From assembly GCA_022539475.1 (NCBI GenBank), contig VCMS01000342.1:106802-154903 (forward strand): a stretch of 48,102 bases of DNA, in the 5' to 3' direction. The notes beneath the pieces are model-generated. The model was not told the DNA's origin and ran no database searches. It saw only the letters and a program-made list of their open reading frames with translations. Shown here piece by piece: positions 32,613 to 43,839 of the stretch. Position 1 is the first letter of the stretch; every line of letters starts with the position of its first letter. This stretch comes from Gracilaria domingensis (Eukaryota; Rhodophyta; Florideophyceae; Gracilariales; Gracilariaceae). Position numbers and translations under genes: made by a program.

Positions 32613-35292
32613 TTGGGCTGCAACGAACCCATCATGGTTACCAACCTTCGCAACATCAGGCTCCGCGCGTTCGTACGGCAGAATCCCCGTGCGGGTAAAA
32701 CTGCAACGGCCGCGTCCTCTGTTGACGCCGCTTCGACCGCGATGCGGACAGACGCGCAAACCACACAGGTTGGGGATATGGGCACGTCCCGCAAGGGGTC
32801 GCCGCTCATCGCCTCTGTTGCGGTACAAGAGCCCGTGCGGGTTGAACGCGTTGCTTCATCGTCGCCTCCCGTCACTCCGTCGTCGACGAACGCGATGTTC
32901 GATCCCGACGGGCAGATTCCGCGCGTTGCTGCAACTCCCACAGGTGGGGCGGGGCCATCGAATGCACCGCAGCCTGCGACAATAGCACCGACTCCTAGCC
33001 CGGTGGGTACTGCTCCACAGCCGAACTGGTTGAACCCAACGAGGGCCTTCGATCATACCACGGCTCCGGGAAGGGTATACGTCGGCGTGAGACACGTCGC
33101 TATTCCCTACACGGTTGACAGTTACGTTCTCATGGGGTCCATATACTTCGACGCGCGGCGCTTCGAATCTGTTCCGACCTATCAAGAATTCTCGCAGAAG
33201 AATCGCTGCAACCGCGTGGAGCCGTGGCGTGCCCGTTGGGGTCATATGCCCGTCAGTCCTGCCCAGGAAATCCGCACGGTCGATACCGGAAACCTTCGAC
33301 CGGACATGCCGTTTGCGCGTTGTTGGGAAGAACTTGCATATCAGCACCAAATGGCGGACATAATCGGTCACCTTTACGGCGATTACACCCAGCTGGGAGA
33401 AAGCATGAAGATCCCCACGGTGGGTCATTGTCTCCTCGGAGGTATCGCGTTCCAACCCCCCTAAGACCAGATATACTGGGTCCGCGAGCGGGAGTACTGA
33501 GCGAATTCGTTGCTGACGATGCCCGTATCAGGGAGATGCACAAGTTCCTAATCGGGTGGCACAACCAGAAGTATTTTGACATGCCGACGGAAGCGCGTTC
33601 GCGACATTACATCCCAATTGGGGCTACGACTAGCGAGATCATGTCCGTTTCCGGCTATATAGGTATCCCGACTCCGTCGTTCACGGCGCACTACTCGAAA
33701 CTTATGTTAGGTCCGCGTAACGCCTTCACAGATGCCGTCTGGCAGGTGTTTTTCGTGGAGTGGGTCCTCTTCGTCTTCATGAGGGGGCTGTACTATGCCC
33801 GTTATGGCGTTCCTATGCGTACGAAATGCCGCGATTGGGGCCTGTACCACGACGACAACCTACAGTCCCCGAAGGGTGGGTTGTTTCCGCTGCCGGCCGC
33901 TGTCATTCGCTACGCGCGCGCCCTTGGGGTCCAGAGCATCTTGCGTGGGTCCAACTATGGTTTCGTGGACGTTCGTCATTTGCTAGACGACGTCTGCCGT
34001 ATTGATTGGTCCCAAACACCGAGGTTCATATGGTACGACTACGAGGCCGATGAGTACCACGATATGCCCCGACACTCGGCAGCGGAGGACGATGGTAAGG
34101 TGTACGCGATCATGCCGCCGTATTGTCCCGTTGAGAAGAGGATGCCGAACTCGGAACATGTGGAATTCTCAAGGATTACTGGCCCTTGGGGTTTGGGTTC
34201 ATTAGTGCGTGCTTGGAGAACCCCAGTGCGCCCCCATCGGGTCCGTCTATTCCAGTCAATCATGGTCCCGTGTTGGGTCAGAATGGCGCGGACGAGGACG
34301 AGGACGATGCCCTCATTGCGCCGTTGGGTCCTGCTGCTTCGGTTCCGGACGTGGCTTCTCCCGTGGGAGATCCAGGCGTAGCGGATGTGCCGGCTGCTAG
34401 CCCAGATATCGCCCCTGCGGGTCTCGTTCCAGCTGCAGTCCCTGCAGGTTCCGCTTCAGCGCAGATCGCAATTGCGCCAGGAGGCCCTGTTGGAAATGAA
34501 GCCGCTGTTGCTCCCCCTGCGCCCGTCATCCCATACAGTATTGGGTCCGTCGCCGGCATCGAGCTAGCACCGGGTGGTGCATTCAGTCCCGAGGTGGGTG
34601 CTGCTCTGGCCGCTCTACAGGAGGAGTGCCAGAACAGGGGCTTGAATTCCTCGGATTCCCTCTTGGATGCTCTGACTGCCGCCCGACTCTGGGCTCGTGA
34701 CTCCGCGCTGCTACGCGTTGTTTCCCAGAGTGCCATGGGACTCCGCACCGCGTTGTTGGGCGTCGTCGCTCGCCACGCGAACGTTCTCGCCGCTGACCTC
34801 TTGGAGGATATTAGCTCCCGTTTCGATCTGCCTGCAATCCCGTCGGGTACCGCTGGGCTCGCCTCGCGGAGGGACAATGTCGGCGAGTCCGGGATGGTGA
34901 CCCTAACTGGGATTGCCGTGCATCGGGAAGAGGATGCAGTGAACGCTCTGAGCTTCACGCGCACTCGTCCCGAAGGGCCATGTCTCGAGAATGGAGAGCC
35001 GCCTGCGGTGGTCACGCGCACGACGATACTTATCGCCTGTGAGGGAGCCAACCGTCCGTCGGTTCCCCTCGCCGCTGATTCCGAAACGGGTACCGCGGTC
35101 GCTGCGCAAGACCCCTCTGTGGAACTTCCTGAAGAGACTCCGGGTTCCCTTATGGGTGGTGGTCCCAGTGGGTTTCGCTCGCTGCCTGCGGGTGCGGAGG
35201 GTGAGTCCTCTAAGGCGTCTTCCAAATCGGACATAGACGGTCCCGCGAGTGCGGTTCGTCGTCGCCGTCGTACCCGTGGCGGGAATGCGTAG
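32613..35292 (+). pseudogene. Unknown large ORF antisense to element 3, two frameshifts
   Basis: Three consecutive overlapping frames (32613-33464, about 33455-34200, 34186-35292) make one coding unit of roughly 890 codons. The shifts lie at the C-run near 33455 and the G-rich stretch near 34190. The N-terminal 150 residues are Ala/Pro/Thr-rich. A globular middle rich in Trp, Tyr and His (YVGVRHVAIPYTVDSYVLMG, MHKFLIGWHNQKYFDMP, VWQVFFVEWVLFVFMRGLYY) spans about 33050-34160. The C-terminal part is Ala/Pro-rich with a helical segment (ALAALQEECQNRGLNSSDSL) and ends in a basic tail, RRRRRTRGGNA. I do not recognise any domain, and it is not an obvious gag, env or transposase. Position (between the pol 3' noncoding block and the element's expected left end, opposite strand) and the shared CCC-N-GGG signature suggest it belongs to element 3. 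Confidence 0.55.
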
Positions 35293-36353
35293 CGCGTTTC
35301 AGTTTGTTTGAGTCAGTAAAGAGCCTCAGCTTCTTCATCTTGCCTTTGCAGGACGCGTGTTCGCGGCACGTTTTCGGTGCGTTCATCCCTTGTGAGGGCC
35401 AGCGCGTGCACTTTGGTGGTGCGCGTGGGATGCGCAGCGTGCGGCACGGCGCTTTTGTCGCAAATTGAGCCCTGCTTGGGTCCCCTCCTCTTCTTGGAGT
35501 GCTCATGGACTCCAAGCGTCAAGACTTCCCGGCCGGGTGAGCCGGAGCGACGTTGGTGGCAAGCGCGCGCGTGCACGGTGCTGCGCGTGTGCGCGCGGCA
35601 CCTGCCAGCAAGGCGGCGCAGTGCACAGTACGCGCGGCGGCCAGATAGGTATGTTCTCGATGCGTGAATAGGCCAGAATCGGCGGATTTTTCAGAGAGTT
35701 AATTGAAAGGTGAATCAAAAAATTCGGGCCGGAAATGACCCTCCCAGATGGGGTCGAAAATGCCGATTCTTTGTTTTGCTCGTAGCTCTGAAACGCGGGC
35801 GTTTCAGTGGCTCGCAATGCCCGATTTGGGGTGGGCGGCACATCAAAATACTTAGAATTTTTTCATTGTGCCAGGCCACGTCCCTACGGGCAATACTGTA
35901 TGCCCAATCGGCTACCGACAGGCATGGACCACGTGGCGTTTGGCCTGCTTGCAACGGCGCATGGCGGTGCGCGCACTTGTGCATGGTGCGCGCGTGTCCC
36001 ACGTGGGTATTCCGAGCGTGCAACGGCGCGCGCGTGTCCATCGTGGCCGTCCCACGCGTGCACCGGCGCATGCCAGCAAGGCTGTGCGCTGCACAGGGTG
36101 TGCACAGTCCTCAAAAGGTCGCCCTCTCGGTGCTGCGGGCGTTTCAAGTCGTCCTAGGTCATCCCAATGGAGTCCAAACTTCTCCAAAAGCGTGGCGATT
36201 CCTTTCGAAGGCCTCCGCGAGACCCATGGGAACTTCAAACGAGCTCTACCCCGCCGGGAAAAGTTTTTGCCGCCATTGCCGGGGATGGACTATGCCGAAC
36301 GTTTTATACCCAAAACGGGAAAAGCATTCCAAAGGCCTCGAAAGAGGTTGCGT
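35293..36353 (-). other. Element 3 3' noncoding region with block conserved in element 1
   Basis: 35690-35862 on the minus strand aligns with 13752-13925 of element 1: AAGTATTTTGA, CAAATCGGGCATT, the CTGAAAC segment and TTTTTTGATTCACCTT. CG/CA alternating tracts lie at 35560-35640 and 35960-36040. Plus-strand frames here are Arg/Cys-rich shadows. Confidence 0.55.
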
Positions 36354-37700
36354 TCAGTTGCGCGAGCGTGCGCGATCGCGGCGGGCGCGAAAACGAGCGA
36401 TAAAGTTAAAGGGAATGTTGTTGAGAGGCTCCCAGGAGTCTTTCGAGGGCGGGTAACCGTACTATTGGACTTTGACTACTGCAGAACCATCAGGGGCCAC
36501 TCCCTCGTCGAGGACCTTTTCTACAACCCATTTGCGGGAATCGCCGCCTTTCTCCTCGAGGAGTTCAAGCGGCAGTTCCACGTTTCTAAGAGATGTCCCA
36601 GAGGGATCAGGCGCGGTCGTGGGATCGACCGTGACCTGCTTAGGGCCATTAAACTCTGGCTCAGAAGGAGCATTCCCGTTGGAGTCTGACGCCTCGGAAA
36701 ACGGCGTCGGTGTTCCCTGCGACGCTGATGCGGGCTGTGGCGACTCCAGCTGTGTCTTTGGTGACTCAGTCGCGTCAAAACCCCGTGGGGCTTTCTTGAC
36801 ACGGTCAATTGAGACCGTGTCGTGCAGGTCGCCGTCCAAGATGGTCACGGTTGTGTCTGTGGCTTTGACAAGCCGAAAGGAATCAGTTGTCTTAGGAAGG
36901 AGCTTGCGGAAGATACCTTCTTTCTCCGTAGTCTCCGTCGTTTTCGGCTGAGGGCGGTCTAAAAAGACGTAGTCCCCAGGGGAAAGTGAAAGCTGAGCCC
37001 GTACACGGGAATCAAAATCAGCCTTGTAGCAGCGCTGGACACGATCCATTGTCGCTTTGGCCTTCGAAAGGAGGTACGGAATACGGGCGCGGGTTTGACG
37101 TTTTACTGTGACCGAATTCGGATTGTCAGACCCAACTGAGGAGATGGCGGTAGTCGGAGCGTCGACGACGATCCCAGGCGGGTGTCGCGTTAGCACCAAG
37201 TCAAAAGGTGTTGTCCCGGTGGTCTGATGGACCTGGGAGTTGTACGCGAAGACCAAGGGATGGACGAAATCATTCCAGTCTCGCTGGTGCTCAGACCCGT
37301 AATGCCTAAGGCGTCCGACAAGGGTTCAATTAAAACGCTCCGCCTGTCCGTTAGTCTGCGGGTGGTAGGCCGCCGTCAGCAAATGACGCAAACCTAGATC
37401 CTCGCAAAGGGCTTCGAAGAATTTCGCGACGAACTGCGGTCCGATATCGGTCAGCAAGTACTGGGGTGCCCCATATGGGAATACCCAGTGCTCCATGAAG
37501 GCAAGCGCGATATTGTTAGCTTCTGTAGCCCGTAAGGTAATAGCGAGAGCCAGCTTGGAAAAGCGGTCAGTAATGACCAAGATAAAGCGATTCTCATGTG
37601 TGGTCTTCGTGAGTGGGCCGACTATGTCCATAGCGACAAATTCGAGAGGACCCGCTGCGAGAAATAGCTTCAGATACTTCTGATGCTTGTGCTACGTACC
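36354..37700 (-). pseudogene. Element 3 integrase core and chromodomain
   Basis: The frame covers the integrase core. Asp is in FVAMDIVGPL; the second Asp is in LLTDIGPQF, where Ile replaces the usual Asn after Asp; Glu is in NGQAERFN. After TGA 37326 (Arg or Gln in elements 1 and 2) it continues with the linker GDYVFLDRPQPK. The chromodomain (KWVVEKVLDEG) is cut by TAG 36462 exactly where element 1 has Trp in RVRWYGW. The rest of the chromodomain (YGYPPSKDSWEPLNNIP) remains readable to 36354. Upstream, 37690-37870 holds the integrase zinc domain in pieces, with a frameshift. Confidence 0.8.
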
Positions 37701-37878
37701 TCGCGTCGCAGCGCATGACCGACAATTCTTGAGGGTCCCATATACGTCATTCGCCATGAATGGCTAATAGAAGTCCCGTCTGAGGGTCGCCTACATTTTC
37801 TTCCCTCCAGGGACCAGCCAATCTGGGATAATGCGATAGATAGAGTACGCGGTCCCACAGGGTTGGAGGGATCAGGCG

Positions 37879-38790
37879 CTAAATTGCACCGTCCAGAGGT
37901 GAGGTCCTTGAGTGGAAGCCATGATGGTCGTATCCGAAGCGAAACTGGGTCTGTCCAACGGATTCAGCGATACCCTTACACCACGGGTCTTTCGCTTGCT
38001 CCGCCAGAAGTTCACCGGTTGGAATAGGCAGTACTTCCGTTTGCTCCGTGTCCACGGCCAGTACATCATCATCCCCTGTGGGTTCGCTCGCGCTGTCAGA
38101 GTCCTCCCAATCAATGAGGACGTTCTCGAAAAGGGTCTCCCCTTCTTGGACTGTAGCCACGAGGCAATCACAGTCCCAGTCGGGTTCCATTGCAAAGCAG
38201 GGTATGTCGTCCTCAAGAGGCCCTTCATCGAGACCCTCGGTCTCTAAACGGGACAGTGCGTCAGCAGCTTGGTGTTTGACACCCGCGCGGTGCACCACGT
38301 CAAAGTCAAACTCTGACAAGCATAGGCACCAGCGTGCGAGTCGTCCGGTACAGTCGGCTAAATTGAGGATCCACCTCAGCGAGTGGTGGTCAGTCCTCAC
38401 GGTGAATCTTTCACCTTCCAGATATGGCCTTAAAAGGAGCATTGACCAAACAACCGCGAGGCATTCCTTCTCGGTGGTCGTGTACTTCCGCTCCGCTCGC
38501 GAGAGGGAACGGCTCTAATACCCAACGGGTTTATACTTCTTCCCATCCGGTTGTTGTTGGAGTAAAGTACAGCCAACCTGGACATCGCACGCGTCGATGT
38601 CCCGCAGGTACGGACGTCCCGGTACGGGTAAGGCCAAAACTGGTGATGAGATCAGTCTATCTCGTAACTCATGAAAGGCCTCGTACTCTTCGTCGCTCAG
38701 TATCCCAAAATTATCTGGTTGTCCCTTCTCATGTTTCCTGTTGAAAGGTGCAGCAATGCGAGCGAAGTTAGGGACAAATCTTTGAAACAC
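37879..38790 (-). pseudogene. Element 3 RNase H
   Basis: It reads from FVPNFARIAAPFNRK through the first catalytic segment RDIDACDVQVGC, then TAG 38515 at the Trp of GYWSR in element 1. It continues with TTTEKECLAVVW (Glu) and VRTDHHSLRWIL (Asp) to the tether region. The TAG at 37879 falls on a Gln of element 1 (LLQKVVPK). The frame is continuous apart from these stops. It is separated from RT by a frameshift near 38800. Confidence 0.8.
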
Positions 38791-38801
38791 ATTGCACAGT
38801 C

Positions 38802-40502
38802 CTACAAAGGAGCGGATTCCCGTCTGGGTCGTGGGCGGTTAGCCTGCCTAATGGCATCGCACGTCCTCTGGTAAACCTGTAGTTTTCCGGGCCGGACTAC
38901 GTGTCCAAGGTAGTGTAGAGAGGCCTGGAAGAAGAAGCATTTCTTCAGCTTCAGAGTGACTCCAGCATCCCGTAAAAGGGTCAACACGTGGCGAACGTGC
39001 CCGAAGTGCTCCTCCACAGAGCGGGAGTAGATGATGACGTCATCCAAGTACACCAGAGCGTACTGCCACTTGACCTTATTAAGAATGATATCCAGCGCCC
39101 TCTGAAAGGTAGCGGGCGCATTCTTCAACCCGAAGGGCATTCGCATGAAGCGGTACAAACCCATATAGGATGCAAATGTCGTCTTGTCGCGATCTTCTTC
39201 CGCAATCTCAACCTGTCGATACCCACTATTGGTGTCGAGGGTTGAGAAGATGGTGGCTTCCCCAAGGGAATCAATACACTCACCCATACGTGGGATGGGG
39301 TATGCGTTCCGAGGAGTCACGGCGTTGAGCGGGCGGTAGTCAATATAGAACCGCCAGCTACCGTCCTTCTTCTGGGCAAACACTACAGGGCTTGCCCATT
39401 CAGCTTTTGAAGGTTCAATGACGCCCGAGTCCAACATACGTTGAACCTCGAGGCCTTCCATTGCTCTGGCCTTGTGCCCAGCCCTGTAAGGAACTTGACA
39501 AACCGGTTGTGAACCCGGTTCGAATGCAATCCTGTGTAAGGCCGCGTCTATGTGACCGGGGCGGCCCGAACACATATCTTCAAAGTCCTGTTGAAGGTCG
39601 ATAATTTGGCCCTTGTGGGAAGAGAATTCTTCACCAATCTGGGCTAGTTCGCGCCAGTCTTTCGCTGCCTGCGGGTCATTCTTCTCAACCGAGTCGTCGT
39701 GTTCGAGGCCCTCGCTGGGTGTACCCTCCCCTTCTTTAAGACGAGACCCACTGGGACCGTCTTCAAGTATCATTAGCAAGCGAGGGGCTGGTAAAGCGAG
39801 TCCAATGACCATATTCTTGGGCATGCGAACTTCCCGATGGGAGAAATTGCTGACGAGTACCCTAAAGGGACGGATCGGAATGATGTCCAAGACACCGTTG
39901 GCCATGAGCAAATGATCTCGTGAGACCGTTTTCGGGTGTTTCTGCAAGAAAACCAATCCTGGTGTCTCACACGTGACTAGCACTTCCCGTTGGGTCATAG
40001 AGGGTATGGAAAGCGGTTGAGCGAGGCGGACCTTGTTGGATACAGTGTTCCGAGGTAATTGGTCTAACACCTTCTTATCCCCAAGGGGTCCTCGAGAAGC
40101 ACTGACAATGGCTACAGGTGATGTACCATAAAAAACAACCTTGCGCTCGCGCGGATATATGGCACGGACGTGGCGGTCGATGAATGAAGTTCCCAACAGG
40201 GCATCGACTGCCAGATTCGTGGCGACTAGGAATGGTACGCGCTGCTCCAAATTTCCCAGTCGGGTCGGAAGCACGATGGTTCCCAGTATATTCATGGGTT
40301 TTTTCGACGCGTTGAAAACCCGAGGGGTCCGTTTGCGGTTTAGAAACCGTTCGTACCCAGGTGGGAGATTCTTCGCATGTATGATGCTTGGGCCAGCGCC
40401 AGTGTCTAGAATACCCAAAAGGGTTTTGGTCGTGCGCTTCGTAAGTCCCGCTTCCATGTGGACTTTATAGTTCTCTCGGGTCATAATAAATACTTCACCC
40501 AT
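38802..40502 (-). pseudogene. Element 3 protease and reverse transcriptase
   Basis: This is an open frame of 566 codons starting at ATG 40502. The protease has an intact catalytic ILDTGAGPS and the ALLGTSFIDRHV segment. RT has FYIDYRPLN, TLDTNSGYRQV (catalytic Asp kept), MPFGLKNAPATFQ and YLDDVIIYSR. It ends where a shift takes the reading into nonsense after YLGHVVRPGKL. This is the best preserved protease of the three gypsy elements. The frame is truncated as a polyprotein, so it is classed as broken although the domain itself is open. Confidence 0.8.
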
Positions 40503-40630
40503 ATCGGGGCCGTCGTTCTCATCAGACCCAAGGGGATTATTACTGTGGACGTCCTCAGAATCCCATAGTGGGTTGGATTCTGCGTCAGCCCGGGGGGTGA
40601 GGCTCGTACCTCGGGAGGAAAGCGTGGCCC

Positions 40631-42682
40631 CTATGCTTCCTCCGTCTCGTTTCCCTTCGGGTGTGCGCTGTCCTCGCTAGGACTTTCCTCAGAAGAGAGG
40701 ATTTGATTGACCCGTTGAGGGCTCCGCGAAGATGCAGGAGCACGTCCCACGGGGTTCGCTCTCGCTTGCGGGTAACGGTCCCGCGCTGCAGCCTGACCTG
40801 AGGGCAAGTGCCCACTTGGGTTTTGAGGAGGCGCCTGTCCCTGGCGGGGCTTATAGTACCCTTCGGCGACACGTTGGTGATAAATCGCTTCGCGAACTTG
40901 CACCAACGTGTTCCGGTATTCGGGCGGGAGCCATTTGCAGCAAGGCCGAGAGGTATACAGACAGATACGACAGGGAGTCGTTCTGTTGTCCGAATTCGGT
41001 ACCGTGCGATACGGTGGTGGCGCCTGACGCAGGCAAAACTCCTTAAAGGAAAACTAAAAGGGTTTTCAGTAGACTCGCAGACAAGATGACTGGTGTGGTA
41101 AGGTAATATGGCCAACGTCATTGAGAAATAAGTAAGTTTTTCTTTCACTGACATTTCCATGAGCGTGATTTTTTGAAAAAATTAAATCCTTCGAAAGTGC
41201 CCTTACATTTTATTGAAAGGCATCAATTTTATTTACCGCCGCAGGATGATTTCATGACAATGGGTTTTGATAGGGTGAGGGGGCGTTACTGGATTAACCC
41301 TGGGGGACGCGTAGTTAAAGTCCCGTCGGGGTTGTATCGCAGACGGAGAGGAAGTACCCGTAGAAGAGAAGGAAGGAGTAGACGGGGGCGCCGCTGTTTG
41401 AACAGCAAGGGCCAGGGCGTCCTCGTCTTCAAAATTCACGCCCAAGTCGGGTTCATCAGTGTCAGTTGAGACACTCAGCGAAGCCTTCGATGAGATCCTT
41501 CGGGTTTGTGCGCTCTTCGCCGCCTCCAGTGTTTTAAAGTACATCTTGCCTCCCCGATGGGTATCACCCAGCCCTTCAGCATTGCTGACGAGCTGGCGGA
41601 AAACCACTTTGGGATGCGTTGACGAGTACATGCGTACACCGGCCCTGATTGCGGGAAGCAATCTCTCGACGAAAAGGGCCTTGAGGCGACCCTCAGGGAA
41701 GATGTTTCCGCATCGGAGGTTCTTCGTCCACAATTGGTCAGCGAATTCGCGTTCAGACACCGATGAGCTCTGGCGGTGTGTGATGAAGTCGTGATAGGCC
41801 TCCGATAGGGCATCTTCCGTCGCGTAAACCTCAAAGAGGTAGTTGACCACCTCGGGGTAGGACGAGAGGAGCTCAGAACTCTTCTCGACCACGGCCCCGG
41901 GTTCGCCAGTGTCTTGGCGGTTACTGTGTCCCTAGCGGGTTGCTCCAGAAAGAAGCGAAACAGCCAGAGGGCTGCTCCTTCGTGTACACCATTCTGGTCA
42001 CACACATTCCGGAACGCGGCTAAGAACTGTAAGACCAAAATTGGATCTTTGCCCGAAAACTTCAAGGGCATTTGCAGTTGCATGCGTTTCGCATGCTTCG
42101 CAACTGCGCGAGCGACCGAAGCGTTGTAACGCCTACTCCCGTCGTTCGAGCGATAGTGCTTGAAGCTAAGCACTTTAGAAAAGTCCCCATTGTTGGGTCG
42201 AATGCGGCGCAAATGCGAAACGTCCACTTCGGGGTCGGAGTCGTCCGAGTCGACCGCGTCTGACCTGTCTGAGTCAGACTGCGTGTCGTCCGAGTCGGAA
42301 AAGCCACGACCCATGCGGGATGACTTTCTCCTGTTCCGACGTCGGCTTGTAGACTTCTGGGTTCTCCCTTATCACGACCCACGTGGGAATCGCGACCGGT
42401 ACTCTTATGCTTCCCTGGGAGGGGAATGCCCAAGTCGGGTCTATCAATATTGGGGTCCCTGCCGGGTCTGGAATCTGCTTCATGTTCGGCAGGGATAGTA
42501 GTCGGTTGCCATATCGAGACGGCCGGCTGACGGTTGACAGGTTGCTCATACCCAATAGGAGCGAGCTGGAGACGGCGCTGCACCTCAATTTGCACACTGG
42601 TGGCAATAGCGCCGTCCAGAATTCCGGTGACGGTCATCTTAGAAGCCACCCGCTGGACAAGGTTATCCAGCAGGCCTTCCAC
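40631..42682 (-). pseudogene. Element 3 gag in several frames
   Basis: Pieces in order on the minus strand: an N-terminal frame (42682 to about 42310, MEGLLDNLVQRVASKM); an acidic DSDDTQSDSDRSDAVDSDDS linker and gag core (LKFSGKDPILVLQFLAAFRN) to about 41900; a shifted frame (SELLSSYPEVVNYLFEVYA, RCGNIFPEGRLKALF) to 41233; then, after an AT-rich interruption, a degenerate knuckle (CRIC...SRPCC) and the helical tail EYRNTLVQVREAIYHQRVA to 40631. At least two frameshifts and the interruption break it. The core aligns with gag of elements 1 and 2. Confidence 0.7.
41035..41275. other. AT-rich interruption inside element 3 gag
   Basis: About 240 bp of clearly lower GC than its surroundings, lacking CCC-N-GGG motifs and containing runs such as GATTTTTTGAAAAAATTAAATC, separates the gag core from the knuckle. 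It looks like a small insertion. No terminal repeats or target duplication could be fixed by eye. Confidence 0.35.
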
Positions 42683-42713
42683 TCAGCACTAACCCTGTGA
42701 GGAATACGGCGTC

Positions 42714-42731
42714 CGACCTCGAGTATCACCA
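42714..42731 (-). other. Candidate primer-binding site of element 3
   Basis: On the minus strand TGGTGATACTCGAGGTCG begins with TGG and precedes gag by about 30 bases, the expected place. It does not match the site of elements 1 and 2. No LTR pair supports it. Confidence 0.25.
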
Positions 42732-43183
42732 TGGACTCCACGAGTGGCCTCAGGGCTACGTCTGTCTCTTGCAGATGCTAGTTTTTGGCGAGGGTCGTCC
42801 AGAAAGTGGCAAGGGTCGTCGAGTAAATTTTTTGAAAAAGTATCGAGATCAATTATTTCAAAATTTGAAGATAATTGCTTGGGTCGTCCAGAATCGCTGT
42901 GCAGCAAATACTGGTGGGTTTTTCAGTTGTGCTAGTTCTTTAGTCGAGGGCTACCTGAACTATATTTCGCGAAGTCTAGGTTCAGTTTCCATTAAGGTGC
43001 ACATTACATGATACCTTCTGCGGAATGATACCCTGCAACGCATGGAATACTGTTGCTAGTACAGATGATGCCCATTATGAAATCATACCGTTTTATTCGT
43101 ATCTATTCTTCTATCGACCGCTTTTGCTAACCACTACTTCGCTATATTACATGTACCATTTCCCCAAGATGAAGCGGGTGTAG

Positions 43184-43231
43184 GCGCAATCTGCGGCAGA
43201 TGCCGCAGAGGGCACCTGCACCAAATTGCGC
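43184..43231. repeat. Hairpin 1
   Basis: CTGCGGCA at 43191-43198, a GA loop, and TGCCGCAG at 43201-43208 are perfectly complementary. Outer GCGCAAT (43184-43190) and ATTGCGC (43225-43231) also pair. Confidence 0.75.
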
Positions 43232-43256
43232 TATCGGTAGAACAAATACGCACTCC

Positions 43257-43289
43257 GAGAGGATGAGGCGCGAAGCGCCTCATTCTCTC
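43257..43289. repeat. Hairpin 2
   Basis: GAGAGGATGAGGCGC (43257-43271) and GCGCCTCATTCTCTC (43275-43289) pair at 14 of 15 positions around a 3-base loop GAA. Confidence 0.85.
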
Positions 43290-43290
43290 C

Positions 43291-43342
43291 GTTCCTCATG
43301 TAGGGAACCATGCCCAGATGCATGGTTCCCTACTTGAGGAAC
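43291..43342. repeat. Hairpin 3, 23-base arms
   Basis: Arms 43291-43313 and 43320-43342 are complementary at 22 of 23 positions around a 6-base loop. The core is TAGGGAACCATGC / GCATGGTTCCCTA. It abuts hairpin 2. Confidence 0.9.
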
Positions 43343-43361
43343 CTGCACCTGCAACTCTTGA

Positions 43362-43766
43362 GCTACGTCCGCATCAAAAGTCATTTACCTGTATACGCAA
43401 GCAGAAAGTATCCATAAGTTAGTCAATGATCCGTTGGATACATTTGAAATGCGATGGAACGTACCATTGATAAAACAAAAGAGAAACTTTGCGCTAGAAA
43501 AGTCGAGGGACCTAGTAACTCGCAAAAGGAAGAAGAAGCAGGAAAGGGATCGGTTAGATTACCAGCAATCCATTCATCATAAACCGCGAAAGGTCTCGAA
43601 GCGAGGACTCACAAGCAACGACACTGAGAATGCCCATGCAGCAAAAATACCCCAAGATGCGATAAACGAGAGAGCAGCCTATGTCCCAACCAAACCAGAA
43701 TCGTCTATCCTGAACACTCAGAGATCCAAGATCGCCAAGAAACCAACTTGGTTTGTTGCGCAATAG
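43362..43766 (+). CDS. Hypothetical small basic protein or terminal exon
   Basis: The frame is open from 43362 (just after a TGA) to TAG 43764; the listed start at 43434 is not ATG, and the first ATG is at 43449. The product is strongly basic, with TRKRKKKQERDR and many Lys/Arg, and resembles a nucleic-acid-binding or nuclear tail. No domain is recognised. It lies exactly between hairpins 3 and 4, and hairpin 4 overlaps its stop codon. It could be the last exon of a gene or transposase whose start is elsewhere. Confidence 0.35.
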   Translation, partial: ATSASKVIYLYTQAESIHKLVNDPLDTFEMRWNVPLIKQKRNFALEKSRDLVTRKRKKKQERDRLDYQQSIHHKPRKVSKRGLTSNDTENAHAAKIPQDAINERAAYVPTKPESSILNTQRSKIAKKPTWFVAQ

Positions 43767-43839
43767 GCTTTAGCTTCTCGCGTCTTGCGCTACTTTTGAA
43801 AAGTAGCGCAAGAAGCGAAGCTAGAACCTATGGCGCAAC
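43755..43839. repeat. Hairpin 4, about 41-base arms
   Basis: Left arm 43755-43797 and right arm 43799-43839 are about 88% complementary with one 2-base gap. The paired ends are GTTGCGC/GCGCAAC and the paired core is TTGCGCTACTTTT/AAAAGTAGCGCAA, with a one-base loop. It spans the stop codon of the small ORF. Confidence 0.9.

Larger units (their letters stand above)
32613..42731 (-). mobile_element. Element 3: decayed Ty3/gypsy retrotransposon (minus strand)
   Basis: Reading leftward from 42.73 kb: gag, protease-RT, RNase H, integrase, chromodomain, conserved 3' noncoding block and the antisense ORF. It is closely related to element 1 in protein sequence and 3' noncoding layout. CCC-N2..5-GGG palindromes occur throughout. 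LTRs were not demonstrated, so both ends are approximate; the left part is assigned by signature and colinearity only. Confidence 0.6.
42740..43361. other. Gene-free stretch with short repeats and hairpins
   Basis: GGGTCGTCCAGAA occurs twice (about 42794 and 42884), with the related GGGTCGTCGAGTA between them. The rest is AT-rich until the hairpin cluster that starts near 43184. Confidence 0.4.

Noticed and set aside
34278..35234. Minus-strand 318-codon ORF opposite the antisense gene
   Set aside because: It is a mirror of the GC-rich plus-strand frame with Ser/Ala/Gly composition; the plus frame continues a longer coding unit.
35710..36689. Plus-strand ORFs over the element 3 3' end
   Set aside because: They run through the noncoding block and antisense to the chromodomain; Arg/Cys-rich, no domain, shadows.
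42740..42990. 5' LTR of element 3
   Set aside because: No matching copy was found in 31.5-32.6 kb; the stretch has unrelated short repeats instead.
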